Positions 24,759 to 33,322 of a stretch of 64,000 nucleotides of DNA are shown here, piece after piece. Under the pieces are notes generated by a model. That model ran no database searches and was not told where the DNA came from. It saw only the letters and a list, made by a program, of their open reading frames with translations. Numbering within the stretch: the first letter of the stretch is position 1; each line of letters starts with the position of its first letter. The position numbers and the translations under genes are program-made. The stretch is from an uncultured Bacilli bacterium (lineage in GTDB: Bacteria; Bacillota_I; Bacilli_A; RF39; UBA660): NCBI GenBank assembly GCA_934130375.1, contig CAKOXW010000005.1:21969-85968 (forward strand), read 5' to 3'.

Positions 24759-27371
24759 CTATTCAACTACTAACTCTATTCTAAATCTCTGCTCTTTATT
24801 TACTTTTAAACTATAATTCTTACCATTAATAGTCATTTTACTATTAATACTTCTTGCAAATATATCATTTAATTCAGAAGCATCATCTACATTTGTAATA
24901 GTATGAATATATATTGCATAAGTACCTTTTTCTAAATTACTTATATCTATTTTATTATTAAACCAAGCTCTAGTTTTATCCTTATTATCAGGTACTAATA
25001 AAGTAATCTTATATTCTCCATTATCTACATACCCTAAATCATAAGTATTTCTCTTAAATGTTTTAGTATCTTCAAATACTATCTTTCTTTCAACCTTAGT
25101 ATTTTTGCTATAGTCACCACCTACATTAAATGAAGAACCACTTATTACTAAATTACCATTTTCTAACTTAATATCTTGATATTGATTAATCATATTATCT
25201 TTAGTTGGAGTATTTTTATTAGATATTAATCCTTCTTCTCTAACAAATAATTCAACAGGTATTGTTTTTAAATAATAATTAGTTTTAAATTGATAACCCT
25301 TCTTATCTATTTGAAACTTAGATACTATATTTCTAGATAACATATTACTAAGTACTTCTTTTGCTTCATATCCCCCACTTCTAGCTCTAACATATAAATT
25401 ATAATTACCTTGTTCTATTTCTTTTAAATCTATATTCTTAGTAAACCAAGAATATTCATAACTATATTTTGTATCACTAGGAATACTATAAGGTATCTTA
25501 CTACTATCTAATATTCTATCTAAATTTATTACAGTCTCTTTCTTACTACCTTGTTCTTCTAAGATTAAATCATAAGTAACATTTTTACTCTTAATGTTAT
25601 CGATATCTTTAATAGCAAGATATCCAGTTAAACTAACCGTATTATCACTATTTAAAGTCAAATTCTCAAGTCCAAATAAACCTTCCTTTTGAATATACAC
25701 TTTATTAACAGATTCATCCATCAATGTTATATATGATGAATGTACATATCCATAGTTTTCATTCCAGTTATATATATCATCTTTTGTACATATCTGTGTT
25801 GTTTCAGTTCTTTCGTTCTTTAATAATGCATCAGTTTGTATTTTATACCATACATCACTGCCATTTATCTTTTCACCAGTTACTTTTCCTAGTATAACAA
25901 GTGGCAAATTAGTAATTGATGTGTTCTTTGATTTTAAATTATAAAGAGTTTTTGAACTAGTATTCGCATCTTTTTTTACTTCAATATTCGCATCATCAAC
26001 TTTAATACCAATCGTATATTTATAGTAATCTTTCATATCATTATAACTATCAAGCATGTAATAAATTGCTGCTATCTTCTCACCCCAATAAGCATCAGAT
26101 GCATATTTTACATTTATTCCACTACCTTTATTACCCAAATGACTACCATAATATCTACCCATTTCATCCTTAGTCTCTGCAAATAAAGTATTGATATATG
26201 AATATGCATGATGATATATACTATCAGATGCACTTTTATACTTATTTGCAGATTCCATTACAGATGAATCATATGCATTATGACCAAACAAATTATTTTT
26301 TGTTTTAGCAAGATAACTTGTTCCCCAAGCACTTTCATTTATTGCAGTAGATAGAGAAATTGCCGCATTAACACCATACTTCTCTTCCGCATCTTTAAAT
26401 GTTAATTCTTCACCATATAATGCACTTTTATCTTTAGAAGTCTTACCATAAGCCTCTAAAAAACTTCTTATATCATCACTAGTAATATTACTCTTAGTTC
26501 TAATTGGAGAATACATATAATAGTTATAATATGGTATTTTATTGTAACTCTTTTTAGTTTCACCACTCTTATAATCATCCAACATATCAGTTAAACTAGT
26601 ATAAAAATAATTACCATCATAACTATAATATTTTATTGTATTACCAGAATCATCAGTTGCTTTTAAACTAGATGGTGCGGGTCCTAAAGTAAGCGCTGCA
26701 GAATAACAGTTATTAGCAGTTATCTTCTTAGTTAATTGATGCACAATATTGCCACTTTTACTTACATAATAGTAACTTGGACTTTTAATAAGGTTAGCAG
26801 GTACAATATCATATGCATTATACTTACTAGATATTAAAGAATTAACCCATCCAGATACACCTGATATTTTAATATTTGCTCTAGTTGTTCCATTATTATA
26901 ATCAATAAATGCCGCATCTGAACCGCCAAAATAACCATATCCATTTATATATGTATATGCAGTATTATTAGTTGCAGATGTATACACATTTAAGGTTGTT
27001 TGGTCTGTACCAGTTGTATTTAAATCTACTAAACCATATTTAGTATTTAATATCTTTTTAACATAAGAACCAGTCTTATCTTTTCTATCACCTATTATAA
27101 CAGGCATTTTATTATCAGTATATGAAAGTGTATTCATATAACTAACTGCTTCTTCATAAGTAGAAAAACTTTTTAAATATTCTATATTATCTTCTTTATA
27201 ATCAAGTAATGAAGAATTATCACACTTAGCCGCATTAACATTATCTTTTATATATGCTACATGGTAATTACCACTCTTAAAATCAAAAGTAATATCTGCA
27301 TAAACATCTACTATAGGCATAATAAAATTAATAAACATACATAAAAGTATTAAAATAGACACTTTTTTCAT
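24759..27371 (-). CDS. Secreted endo-beta-N-acetylglucosaminidase-type wall hydrolase
   Basis: This 870-residue protein has a signal peptide (residues 1 to about 25, MKKVSILILL... ending VYA). Residues 300-440 form a GH73-like glucosaminidase domain: FLEAYGK, then AINESAWGTS with the likely catalytic Glu346, KNNLFGHNAYD, and the downstream YASDAYWGEKIAAIYYML. This family cuts the GlcNAc-MurNAc bond of peptidoglycan. The N-terminal 270 residues (repeated VIIGDRKDKT-type segments) and the C-terminal 300 residues look like wall-binding beta domains. AGAGGTG precedes ATG. It is transcribed divergently from the LCP gene, so two wall-related genes share one intergenic region. The stop is followed by the 3' repeat element and a terminator. 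Confidence 0.9.
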   Translation of the reverse strand: MKKVSILILLCMFINFIMPIVDVYADITFDFKSGNYHVAYIKDNVNAAKCDNSSLLDYKEDNIEYLKSFSTYEEAVSYMNTLSYTDNKMPVIIGDRKDKTGSYVKKILNTKYGLVDLNTTGTDQTTLNVYTSATNNTAYTYINGYGYFGGSDAAFIDYNNGTTRANIKISGVSGWVNSLISSKYNAYDIVPANLIKSPSYYYVSKSGNIVHQLTKKITANNCYSAALTLGPAPSSLKATDDSGNTIKYYSYDGNYFYTSLTDMLDDYKSGETKKSYNKIPYYNYYMYSPIRTKSNITSDDIRSFLEAYGKTSKDKSALYGEELTFKDAEEKYGVNAAISLSTAINESAWGTSYLAKTKNNLFGHNAYDSSVMESANKYKSASDSIYHHAYSYINTLFAETKDEMGRYYGSHLGNKGSGINVKYASDAYWGEKIAAIYYMLDSYNDMKDYYKYTIGIKVDDANIEVKKDANTSSKTLYNLKSKNTSITNLPLVILGKVTGEKINGSDVWYKIQTDALLKNERTETTQICTKDDIYNWNENYGYVHSSYITLMDESVNKVYIQKEGLFGLENLTLNSDNTVSLTGYLAIKDIDNIKSKNVTYDLILEEQGSKKETVINLDRILDSSKIPYSIPSDTKYSYEYSWFTKNIDLKEIEQGNYNLYVRARSGGYEAKEVLSNMLSRNIVSKFQIDKKGYQFKTNYYLKTIPVELFVREEGLISNKNTPTKDNMINQYQDIKLENGNLVISGSSFNVGGDYSKNTKVERKIVFEDTKTFKRNTYDLGYVDNGEYKITLLVPDNKDKTRAWFNNKIDISNLEKGTYAIYIHTITNVDDASELNDIFARSINSKMTINGKNYSLKVNKEQRFRIELVVE

Positions 27372-27474
27372 TTACTACACCTCTTTCTATTTATTTAATT
27401 ATAACACTATTCAAAAACACATAATATAAGTAATACATAACTTTACACTTATAAATTAACAATTTAACATTTAA

Positions 27475-27503
27475 TTGTGATAATACATATTTTAGGTTAT
27501 AAT
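27475..27503 (+). promoter_or_regulatory. Sigma-A promoter of the LCP gene
   Basis: TTGTGA (27475-27480), 17-nt spacer, TATAAT (27498-27503), followed by AAAGGTGAT and the ATG at 27521. Confidence 0.75.
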
Positions 27504-27520
27504 AATAAAAGGTGATGTTT

Positions 27521-29383
27521 ATGAAAAAAAAGATTAAAAAAAGACCTATCCTTGTTGTTATGTACGCTGCATACATTCTAATGACACTTGCTTCGTTATT
27601 ACTAATATATGGAATATTAAAAATATCAAATGTAGAAAATATAATTAGATACTTATCATGCTTTCTTATCTTACTAGTATTAATTTATACTTTCCTATCA
27701 TGTATTAAGGTAACCCTTAGAGGTAAAAATGCATTAATACTAGTTTACAGTGTATTATTCATACTTCTATTCGCGGGTATGGGTTATATCGCATCTATAG
27801 TAAATGATTTCTACGGGAAAATAAGTAGTTTTAAAAAAGATACTTACAAGGTATCTGCTAGTTTAATTACTTTAAAAAATAATAGTAATACTGATATTAA
27901 AAATATAAAAAATGAAAAAATTGGTATTATTAAAAATAATAATGAAGAATTTAAAACAATATCAGATGAAATAATAAGTAATAATAATTTAAGTAGCAAT
28001 GAATTAGTTGAATTTGAAAATATAAATGATGCGATTAAATCACTATATAATAATGAAATAAACTATGTAGTTGTGCAATCAGATTATGTTTCACTACTTT
28101 CAAATGTACAAGGTTATAGCAATATAAAAGATGAAACTTATGAAATAATTACTAATAATAAGGAATTTAAAAAAGAAAATACAAGTGATAATTTATCAAG
28201 TGATGACCCATTTACAGTATTAATACTTGGTATGGATTCAACAGTTAGTGATATAAGTAAAGTTACAAGTTTTAATTCAGATACTCTAATGCTTATTACA
28301 TTTAATCCAAAAACATATAATGCAACTATACTAAGTATACCAAGAGATACTTATGTTCCAATAAGTTGCCAAAACAATAGAGAAAGTAAAATTACTCACT
28401 CTGGTTGGGGTGGCGAAAAATGTGTTATAAGTACAATAGAAAACTGGACTGGTATAAATATTAATTACTACGCTAAAGTAAACTTTACCGCTCTTGTTAA
28501 ATTAGTTGATGAGTTAAAAGGAATTGAAGTAAATGTACCATATAGTTTTTGTGAGCAAGATAGCCAGAGACGATGGGATAAAAATACAGTATACGTTAAA
28601 AAAGGAATACAAAATTTAACTGGCGAACAAGCACTCGCACTTTCAAGAAATAGACATCCAAATCCAGATAAATGCTCTTCTGAGTGGACTAATTACTACT
28701 CTGATGACATAGTAAGAGGAGAAAATCAACAATTAGTATTAAACGCACTAATTAATAAAATGACTAAAAATTTAGATTTAAACAAAATGTATAAATTACT
28801 AGATATAATTGGTAAAAATGTAGATACTAATATGAGTATTAATGAAATGACTAATTACTATAATTTACTCAAAGATATAAGTGTTAGAACACTTAGTGGC
28901 AATAAAAATGCTATTAACTTTGAAAAATTACACATATCAACATATGGACAATATATATATGATTCCCTACTAAATATGGCTGGTATATCAATGCAAATAT
29001 ATTACAAAGATAGTTTCAATGCAGTAGTTAATGAAATGAACATTAATTTAGGCAAAAAAGACCCAGAATTAATTAAAAACATTAACTTTAGTATAAATAC
29101 CCCATACAAAGAAAAAGTTGTTGGTACAGGCAATTTTAGCCAAAACGCGATAGAAACATTTCCTAACTTCATAGGAAAAGACTTATCAGTACTAACATCA
29201 TATGCACAAGCAAAAGGATTAAAACTAGATATAGAATATATAAATGACATAAACAACTTTAACAATATAATTACATACCAAAGCATCCCATCTACGTATA
29301 GACTAGATTGGTTAAATACAAACACAATTAAAGTTAAAGTAGTAAACAACGATACAATAACACAAACAGTTCCTACTGAATAG
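27521..29383 (+). CDS. LytR-CpsA-Psr (LCP) family glycopolymer ligase with a PASTA-like tail
   Basis: LCP proteins attach teichoic acids or other glycopolymers to peptidoglycan outside the membrane. The 620-residue product has a Lys-rich start and three hydrophobic segments within the first 100 residues. An extracellular accessory region follows, then the LCP domain (about 225-430): LILGMDS, FNSDTLMLITFNP, ILSIPRDTYVPI, INYYAKVNFTALVKLVDELKGI, and GEQALALSRNRHPN with the catalytic-site Arg residues. The C-terminus (about 545-610) reads FPNFIGKDLSVLTSYAQAKG, a PASTA-like unit uncommon in this family. ATG 27521 is chosen because AAAGGTGAT precedes it; GTG 27512 and ATG 27515 overlap that site. 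It ends in a terminator that overlaps the stop. Confidence 0.93.
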   Translation: MKKKIKKRPILVVMYAAYILMTLASLLLIYGILKISNVENIIRYLSCFLILLVLIYTFLSCIKVTLRGKNALILVYSVLFILLFAGMGYIASIVNDFYGKISSFKKDTYKVSASLITLKNNSNTDIKNIKNEKIGIIKNNNEEFKTISDEIISNNNLSSNELVEFENINDAIKSLYNNEINYVVVQSDYVSLLSNVQGYSNIKDETYEIITNNKEFKKENTSDNLSSDDPFTVLILGMDSTVSDISKVTSFNSDTLMLITFNPKTYNATILSIPRDTYVPISCQNNRESKITHSGWGGEKCVISTIENWTGININYYAKVNFTALVKLVDELKGIEVNVPYSFCEQDSQRRWDKNTVYVKKGIQNLTGEQALALSRNRHPNPDKCSSEWTNYYSDDIVRGENQQLVLNALINKMTKNLDLNKMYKLLDIIGKNVDTNMSINEMTNYYNLLKDISVRTLSGNKNAINFEKLHISTYGQYIYDSLLNMAGISMQIYYKDSFNAVVNEMNINLGKKDPELIKNINFSINTPYKEKVVGTGNFSQNAIETFPNFIGKDLSVLTSYAQAKGLKLDIEYINDINNFNNIITYQSIPSTYRLDWLNTNTIKVKVVNNDTITQTVPTE

Positions 29384-29398
29384 GAACTGTATTTTTTT
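29366..29398 (+). terminator. Terminator of the LCP gene
   Basis: ACAGTTCCTA pairs with TAGGAACTGT around a 5-nt loop, followed by a T run. The right arm contains the stop codon. Confidence 0.9.
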
Positions 29399-29425
29399 AT
29401 ATAAAATATTACTATAATAAAAAAA

Positions 29426-29452
29426 AATAAAAACTCTTATAAAATAAGAGTT
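29426..29452 (-). terminator. Terminator of tRNA cluster 1
   Basis: AACTCTTAT pairs with ATAAGAGTT around 3 nt, followed on the minus strand by a long T-rich tract, just beyond tRNA-Pro. Confidence 0.85.
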
Positions 29453-29463
29453 AAGATTGCATC

Positions 29464-29540
29464 TGGTCGGGAAAACAGGATTTGAACCTGCAACCTCATG
29501 GTCCCAAACCACGCGCACTACCAAGTTGTGCTATTTCCCG
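29464..29540 (-). tRNA. tRNA-Pro(UGG), CCA encoded
   Basis: Full cloverleaf: acceptor CGGGAAA with TTTCCCG, anticodon loop TTTGGGA (TGG), T-loop GGTTCAAATCC, 3' ACCA encoded. Last gene of a four-tRNA unit. Confidence 0.95.
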
Positions 29541-29543
29541 TTA

Positions 29544-29620
29544 TGGTGCGCCCAATAGGAGTCGAACCCATAACCTTTTGATCCGTAGTCAAACGCTCTA
29601 TCCAGTTGAGCTATGGGCGC
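29544..29620 (-). tRNA. tRNA-Arg(ACG), CCA encoded
   Basis: Acceptor GCGCCCA/TGGGCGC, anticodon loop CTACGGA (ACG, read as ICG after deamination), T-loop GGTTCGACTCC, CCA encoded. Confidence 0.95.
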
Positions 29621-29650
29621 ATTATTATTAATGGGCGATAAATTCTAAAC

Positions 29651-29726
<76 letters not shown>

Positions 29727-29731
29727 ATAAA

Positions 29732-29808
29732 TGGCGGTTCCAACGAGACTCGAACTCGCGATCTCCTGCGTGACAGGCAGGCGTGTTAACCGACTACACC
29801 ATAGAACC
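29732..29808 (-). tRNA. tRNA-Asp(GUC), CCA encoded
   Basis: Acceptor GGTTCTA/TGGAACC, discriminator G, anticodon loop CTGTCAC (GTC), CCA encoded. First gene of the unit, directly behind the promoter at 29830-29859. Confidence 0.95.
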
Positions 29809-29829
29809 AATTTCAACAATTGCTCCCTA

Positions 29830-29859
29830 AGTATACTAAATAAACGCGCCTTTTGTCAA
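29830..29859 (-). promoter_or_regulatory. Promoter of tRNA cluster 1
   Basis: Minus-strand TTGACA (29859-29854), 18-nt spacer, TATACT (29835-29830). A GC-rich patch CGCGCC lies inside the spacer. Confidence 0.75.
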
Positions 29860-29881
29860 TAACTTTTTTAAATAAAATTAC

Positions 29882-30670
29882 TTATTTTTTGATTTTTATC
29901 TTAGAAATACAAAAAGAAATACAAAAACCAAGAATTAAACATAATATTCCTGTAATTGATACACTATTTGGGTACATTATTACCAACGATGATAATATAA
30001 AACCAAGAATTATATTATACATTTTAGAATAATGATTTTTAAGCATATAACTACATATTTTTATACTTAATAAAATGCCTAAGGCAACACCCAAACCAAT
30101 TACAATACATTCTTTAAAATTACTATTAATAAAAGAAACTGGATTAGAAAATAATTCCAAATAATACTCATACTTGCCTATCATTTTTAACAATACTGAA
30201 CTACTAATACCCGGTATAATCTTTCCAAAAGCAAATAGTATTCCTGATAACAATAAAGAAACAAAATCATTTGAAATGCTATAAATAAATCTATTTTTAA
30301 AATAGATTGAAATAATTAATGAAATTGCTAAAGATATTAATATAGTTATATAGTTTAATTTAAACTTACCATCTTTATTACAATCTTTTATAAAATACGG
30401 AATAGTTCCTAGAATTAATCCAATAAAGAGATAACACAATTCACTATAATATAAATTAAAAGCTTTTAATAATATTTTAGATGATACTACTACTCCAATT
30501 AATACTCCAACTACTGTTTTAGTTAAAAATACTACATTGTTTTTCTTATCACTCCTAAAATTATTAAAAGCTTCTATAATTCTTTGATATACTCCTAATA
30601 ATACTGCTACAACTCCACCACTAACGCCTGGCAATACTGCAAATGCGCCAATTATAAAGCCTGCAATCAA
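29882..30670 (-). CDS. popT: DUF368 undecaprenyl-phosphate translocase (PopT family)
   Basis: DUF368 proteins return the lipid carrier undecaprenyl phosphate across the membrane for wall synthesis. The 262-residue product is almost wholly hydrophobic, with 8 or so membrane segments. It has the family signature near its N-terminus, GAFAVLPGVSGGVVAVLLGVYQ, and a second inverted copy, GKIIPGISSSVLLKMIGKYE, near residue 165. The start is an unusual TTG at 30670: GGAGGAAT lies just upstream and a TAA in the same frame directly precedes it, so no longer start exists. It follows the YerB-like lipoprotein gene by 14 nt in the same direction, so they form an operon. The family call is firm; the symbol rests on family-level work in other Firmicutes. 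Confidence 0.88.
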   Translation of the reverse strand: MIAGFIIGAFAVLPGVSGGVVAVLLGVYQRIIEAFNNFRSDKKNNVVFLTKTVVGVLIGVVVSSKILLKAFNLYYSELCYLFIGLILGTIPYFIKDCNKDGKFKLNYITILISLAISLIISIYFKNRFIYSISNDFVSLLLSGILFAFGKIIPGISSSVLLKMIGKYEYYLELFSNPVSFINSNFKECIVIGLGVALGILLSIKICSYMLKNHYSKMYNIILGFILSSLVIMYPNSVSITGILCLILGFCISFCISKIKIKK

Positions 30671-30684
30671 TTAAGATTCCTCCT

Positions 30685-31707
30685 TTAACTTATTTTTGCT
30701 GAATCCTTAGGTGCTATCTGTATAAATGTATTACCATCATTTACAATTATTTCTTCACCATTCAATTTTTTATAAACAGTCTGTTCATTCCTTGATGTTT
30801 TAGACCATGTAATAGGTATTGAATAACCATCAGTTATATAATATCCTTTACCAGTACCAATATTATTTAATTCTTGTCTACCTTTATCGTCATTACTTAT
30901 ATTTCCATTATCAACATAAGATATAATTATATTCTTTGCAGTATATTGCTTCTTAGTAACATAATCTTTTTGAACACTACCATTTACACTTCTATAATAT
31001 AATTTATCAGTCGGATTATACTTATAACTTGTAGTTACAGCATTAGAATACCTAATTGAAACATTATCTGCTTTTAAACTATTCTCTTCATTCTCAATTG
31101 ATACTTCATCAACACTATAATTTAATAATAAGTCTTTTTCGCTTGTAAGTCTATAACCTTTATTTTTAGCAACTTTCATTATTTTTTCCATACTAGTATA
31201 TGCTGTATGTTCATATGCTAAATTCATAGGATTATCTCTCCAAAAAGCATCATCATATAACCCATTTATATTATTTACACCAAGTTTTCCAATTAATTCT
31301 TGAGCTTGTGGGCTCCATCCAAAATGAACATAAATCGCATCATTTTCAAGAGCATAATCTAAATAATAATCTCTAGAACTTCTTACCGTACCAATCTTAG
31401 CAGTATCTTTATCTTTATAAACTGCCATATAACGAGTAATACCACCTTCAACTATTATTTCATATACGATATAAGCATCCATTACACCAGATTGAACTGG
31501 TCTTGCAGTAGATAAATTATTAATCATAACTGCAACAGGTCTTGATTTTGAATTAACATCAACTATTTTTAATTCTTGTTTAACAACTGGTTCATTATTA
31601 TCTTTATCACCAGTCTCACCCGGTTTTACAGGTCCATATGTATCTTTACCACATCCTGTTAATAAAGTACACAATAATAAAAACATTACAACTATTCTCT
31701 TTTTCAT
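30685..31707 (-). CDS. DUF3048 (YerB-type) lipoprotein
   Basis: This 340-residue product starts MKKRIVVMFLLLCTLLTGCG, a lipoprotein signal with lipobox LTGC, so Cys is lipidated after cleavage. The DUF3048 signature follows: RPVAVMINNLSTARPVQSG, 'YEIIVEGGITRYMAVY', IGTVRSSRDYYLDYA and the HFGWSPQAQELI stretch. YerB-like proteins are extracytoplasmic and their biochemical role is not established. ATG 31707 is chosen over upstream starts because GGTGATG precedes it by 5 nt and the signal peptide then has the right length. It is first in a two-gene unit with the PopT gene, which points to an envelope function. Confidence 0.9.
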   Translation of the reverse strand: MKKRIVVMFLLLCTLLTGCGKDTYGPVKPGETGDKDNNEPVVKQELKIVDVNSKSRPVAVMINNLSTARPVQSGVMDAYIVYEIIVEGGITRYMAVYKDKDTAKIGTVRSSRDYYLDYALENDAIYVHFGWSPQAQELIGKLGVNNINGLYDDAFWRDNPMNLAYEHTAYTSMEKIMKVAKNKGYRLTSEKDLLLNYSVDEVSIENEENSLKADNVSIRYSNAVTTSYKYNPTDKLYYRSVNGSVQKDYVTKKQYTAKNIIISYVDNGNISNDDKGRQELNNIGTGKGYYITDGYSIPITWSKTSRNEQTVYKKLNGEEIIVNDGNTFIQIAPKDSAKIS

Positions 31708-31841
31708 ATACATCACCAATATTATTGTATAACACTTTTGCATTTTTTTAAATATAAATTACATTATTTTACTATTAATTATATTTTTAAAATCAAAAAA
31801 ATATGTCAATAATGTTAATACTATATTTTCGGAGTATAAAA

Positions 31842-31874
31842 AGAAAAATAGTTCCATATAATATGAAACTATTT
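31842..31874 (-). terminator. Terminator of tRNA cluster 2
   Basis: AAATAGTTC pairs with GAAACTATTT (one G-T pair), followed on the minus strand by T-rich sequence, 10 nt beyond initiator tRNA. Confidence 0.7.
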
Positions 31875-31883
31875 AATATACTT

Positions 31884-31959
31884 TGGTTGCGGAGGAAGGA
31901 CTCGAACCTCCAACCTCTGGGTTATGAGCCCAGCGAGCTACCATCTGCTCCACCCCGCG
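31884..31959 (-). tRNA. Initiator tRNA-fMet(CAU), CCA encoded
   Basis: Anticodon loop CTCATAA (CAT) on the G-rich stem CTGGG/CCCAG. The first acceptor pair is C with A, the mismatch that marks an initiator tRNA. CCA encoded. Confidence 0.95.
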
Positions 31960-31978
31960 ATGTAAATAAATATAAATA

Positions 31979-32071
31979 TGGCGGAGGAAAAGGGATTCGA
32001 ACCCCTGCGCCGCTTGCGCGACCTCTCGGTTTTCAAGACCGATCCCTTCAACCGGACTTGGGTATTCCTCC
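31979..32071 (-). tRNA. tRNA-Ser(UGA), CCA encoded
   Basis: Class II tRNA with a long variable arm (AGGTCGCGCAAGCGGCGC), anticodon loop CTTGAAA (TGA), acceptor GGAGGAA/TTCCTCC, discriminator G, CCA encoded. Confidence 0.95.
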
Positions 32072-32079
32072 AACATAAA

Positions 32080-32168
32080 TGGTGCCTGAAACCGGAATCG
32101 AACCGGTACGGGATTTGACTCCCGCAGGATTTTAAGTCCTGTGCGTCTACCTATTCCGCCACTCAGGC
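32080..32168 (-). tRNA. tRNA-Leu(UAA), CCA encoded
   Basis: Class II tRNA with a long variable arm, anticodon loop CTTAAAA (TAA), acceptor GCCTGAG/TTCAGGC, discriminator A, CCA encoded. Confidence 0.95.
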
Positions 32169-32174
32169 ACAAAA

Positions 32175-32250
32175 TGGTGTCCCGTTGGAGATTCGAACTC
32201 CAGACCCTTTGATTAAAAGTCAAATGCTCTACCGACTGAGCTAACGGAAC
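32175..32250 (-). tRNA. tRNA-Lys(UUU), CCA encoded
   Basis: Anticodon loop CTTTTAA (TTT), acceptor GTTCCGT/ACGGGAC, T-loop AGTTCGAATCT, CCA encoded. Confidence 0.95.
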
Positions 32251-32260
32251 AGATAAAAAT

Positions 32261-32335
32261 TGGCTGCCTCGGCTAGATTCGAACTAGCGCATGTCAGAGT
32301 CAAAGTCTGATGCCTTACCACTTGGCTACGAGGCA
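32261..32335 (-). tRNA. tRNA-Gln(UUG), CCA encoded
   Basis: Anticodon loop CTTTGAC (TTG), acceptor TGCCTCG/CGAGGCA, discriminator G, CCA encoded. Confidence 0.95.
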
Positions 32336-32340
32336 AACAC

Positions 32341-32424
32341 TGGTGGAGAGAGGTGGATTCGAACCACCGAACCCGAAGGAACAGATTTACAGTCTGTCGC
32401 GTTTAGCCTCTTCGCTATCTCTCC
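32341..32424 (-). tRNA. tRNA-Tyr(GUA), CCA encoded
   Basis: Class II tRNA with variable arm TCCTTCGGG, anticodon loop CTGTAAA (GTA), acceptor starting GGAGAGA, CCA encoded. Confidence 0.95.
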
Positions 32425-32431
32425 ATAAAAA

Positions 32432-32507
<76 letters not shown>

Positions 32508-32510
32508 ACA

Positions 32511-32587
32511 TGGTGGAGAACATAGGACTCGAACCTATGACCCCCTGCTTGTAAGGCAGGTGCTCTAACCAACTGAGCTAGTCCTCC
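32511..32587 (-). tRNA. tRNA-Val(UAC), CCA encoded
   Basis: Anticodon loop CTTACAA (TAC), acceptor GGAGGAC/GTTCTCC, T-loop GGTTCGAGTCC, CCA encoded. First gene of the eight-tRNA unit. Confidence 0.95.
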
Positions 32588-32608
32588 ATGAATCAATTGA
32601 CACTTGTT

Positions 32609-32638
32609 AATATATCATTAATTTAAACAAGTTGTCAA
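32609..32638 (-). promoter_or_regulatory. Promoter of tRNA cluster 2
   Basis: Minus-strand TTGACA (32638-32633), 18-nt spacer, TATATT (32614-32609), about 20 nt upstream of tRNA-Val. Confidence 0.75.
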
Positions 32639-32653
32639 TACAATTTTATCAAT

Positions 32654-32998
32654 TTAATTAAGTTTTTTTAAAATCCACTTAGAAAGATTATCTTTTAAAG
32701 GTTTAAAACCTTCCCCTCTTTCTTTAATTTTAGGTTTTGTATTCCTTTTTTCTATTCTATAATCAATATCCTTTATAGATAATTTCAAATGATTAGTCCT
32801 TTCATCAACCTCTAATATTTTAACATATATAGTTTCTCCAACTTCTCCATAATCCTTAGTATTTCTTACAAAATCATTAGACATTTCTGAAATATGAATA
32901 AGTCCACTATAAAAATTATCAAGACTTACAAAAATACCATAATCTTCAACACCAGTAATATTTCCCTTTACAATTTTTCCAACTTTATATTGAGCCAC
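32654..32998 (-). CDS. S1-domain RNA-binding protein (YugI/CvfD-like)
   Basis: This 114-residue protein has one S1 (OB-fold) RNA-binding domain in residues 3-75: YKVGKIVKGNITGVEDYGIFV, GLIHISEMS and the closing VDERTNHLKLSIKDI. A basic tail follows. This is the architecture of YugI (general stress protein 13) and CvfD, single-S1 ribosome-associated proteins of Firmicutes. The start is GTG at 32998 with GAGGTG 6 nt upstream; no nearby ATG has a ribosome binding site. It stands alone between the divergent nfu gene and tRNA cluster 2. No terminator is visible, so some read-through into the tRNAs is possible. Confidence 0.88.
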   Translation of the reverse strand: MAQYKVGKIVKGNITGVEDYGIFVSLDNFYSGLIHISEMSNDFVRNTKDYGEVGETIYVKILEVDERTNHLKLSIKDIDYRIEKRNTKPKIKERGEGFKPLKDNLSKWILKKLN

Positions 32999-33050
32999 CT
33001 ATAACACCTCATAAAAATTATAACACTAAATTCTTATTTTGCGCAAATTG

Positions 33051-33079
33051 TTTACATATTTTCAAATTAAATGTATAAT
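33051..33079 (+). promoter_or_regulatory. Promoter of the nfu gene
   Basis: TTTACA (33051-33056), 17-nt spacer, TATAAT (33074-33079), 15 nt before the ATG at 33095. Confidence 0.65.
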
Positions 33080-33094
33080 TATTTTGGTGATTTT

Positions 33095-33322
33095 ATGGAC
33101 ATTGAAAATAAAATAAAAGAAATTTTAAATAAGATTAAACCACTTTTAAATAATGATGGTGGCGATGTAGAATTTGTTAAATTTGAAGATGGTATAGTTT
33201 ATGTAAGACTACTTGGCTCTTGTAGTGATTGTCCAATGTCTGATAATACTATAGAAGATATGATTGAATATACACTTACTTTTGAATTACCAGAAGTAAA
33301 AAAAGTAGTTAATATTATCTAG
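33095..33322 (+). CDS. NifU C-terminal (Nfu) domain Fe-S scaffold protein
   Basis: This 75-residue protein is a single Nfu domain: IKPLLNNDGGDVEFVKFEDGIVYVRLLGSCSDCPMS. The CSDC (CxxC) pair binds a transient [4Fe-4S] cluster that is passed to client proteins. It corresponds in size to B. subtilis YutI. The start is ATG 33095, with GGTGATTTT upstream; an earlier ATG at 33071 overlaps the promoter and is rejected. The stop overlaps by 8 nt the 3' end of the convergent gene at 33315, so no terminator separates them. Confidence 0.92.
   Translation: MDIENKIKEILNKIKPLLNNDGGDVEFVKFEDGIVYVRLLGSCSDCPMSDNTIEDMIEYTLTFELPEVKKVVNII

Noticed and set aside
31803..32223. Open frames across tRNA cluster 2 on both strands
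   Set aside because: They translate through complete cloverleaf tRNAs; the same applies to frames over 29312-29819.
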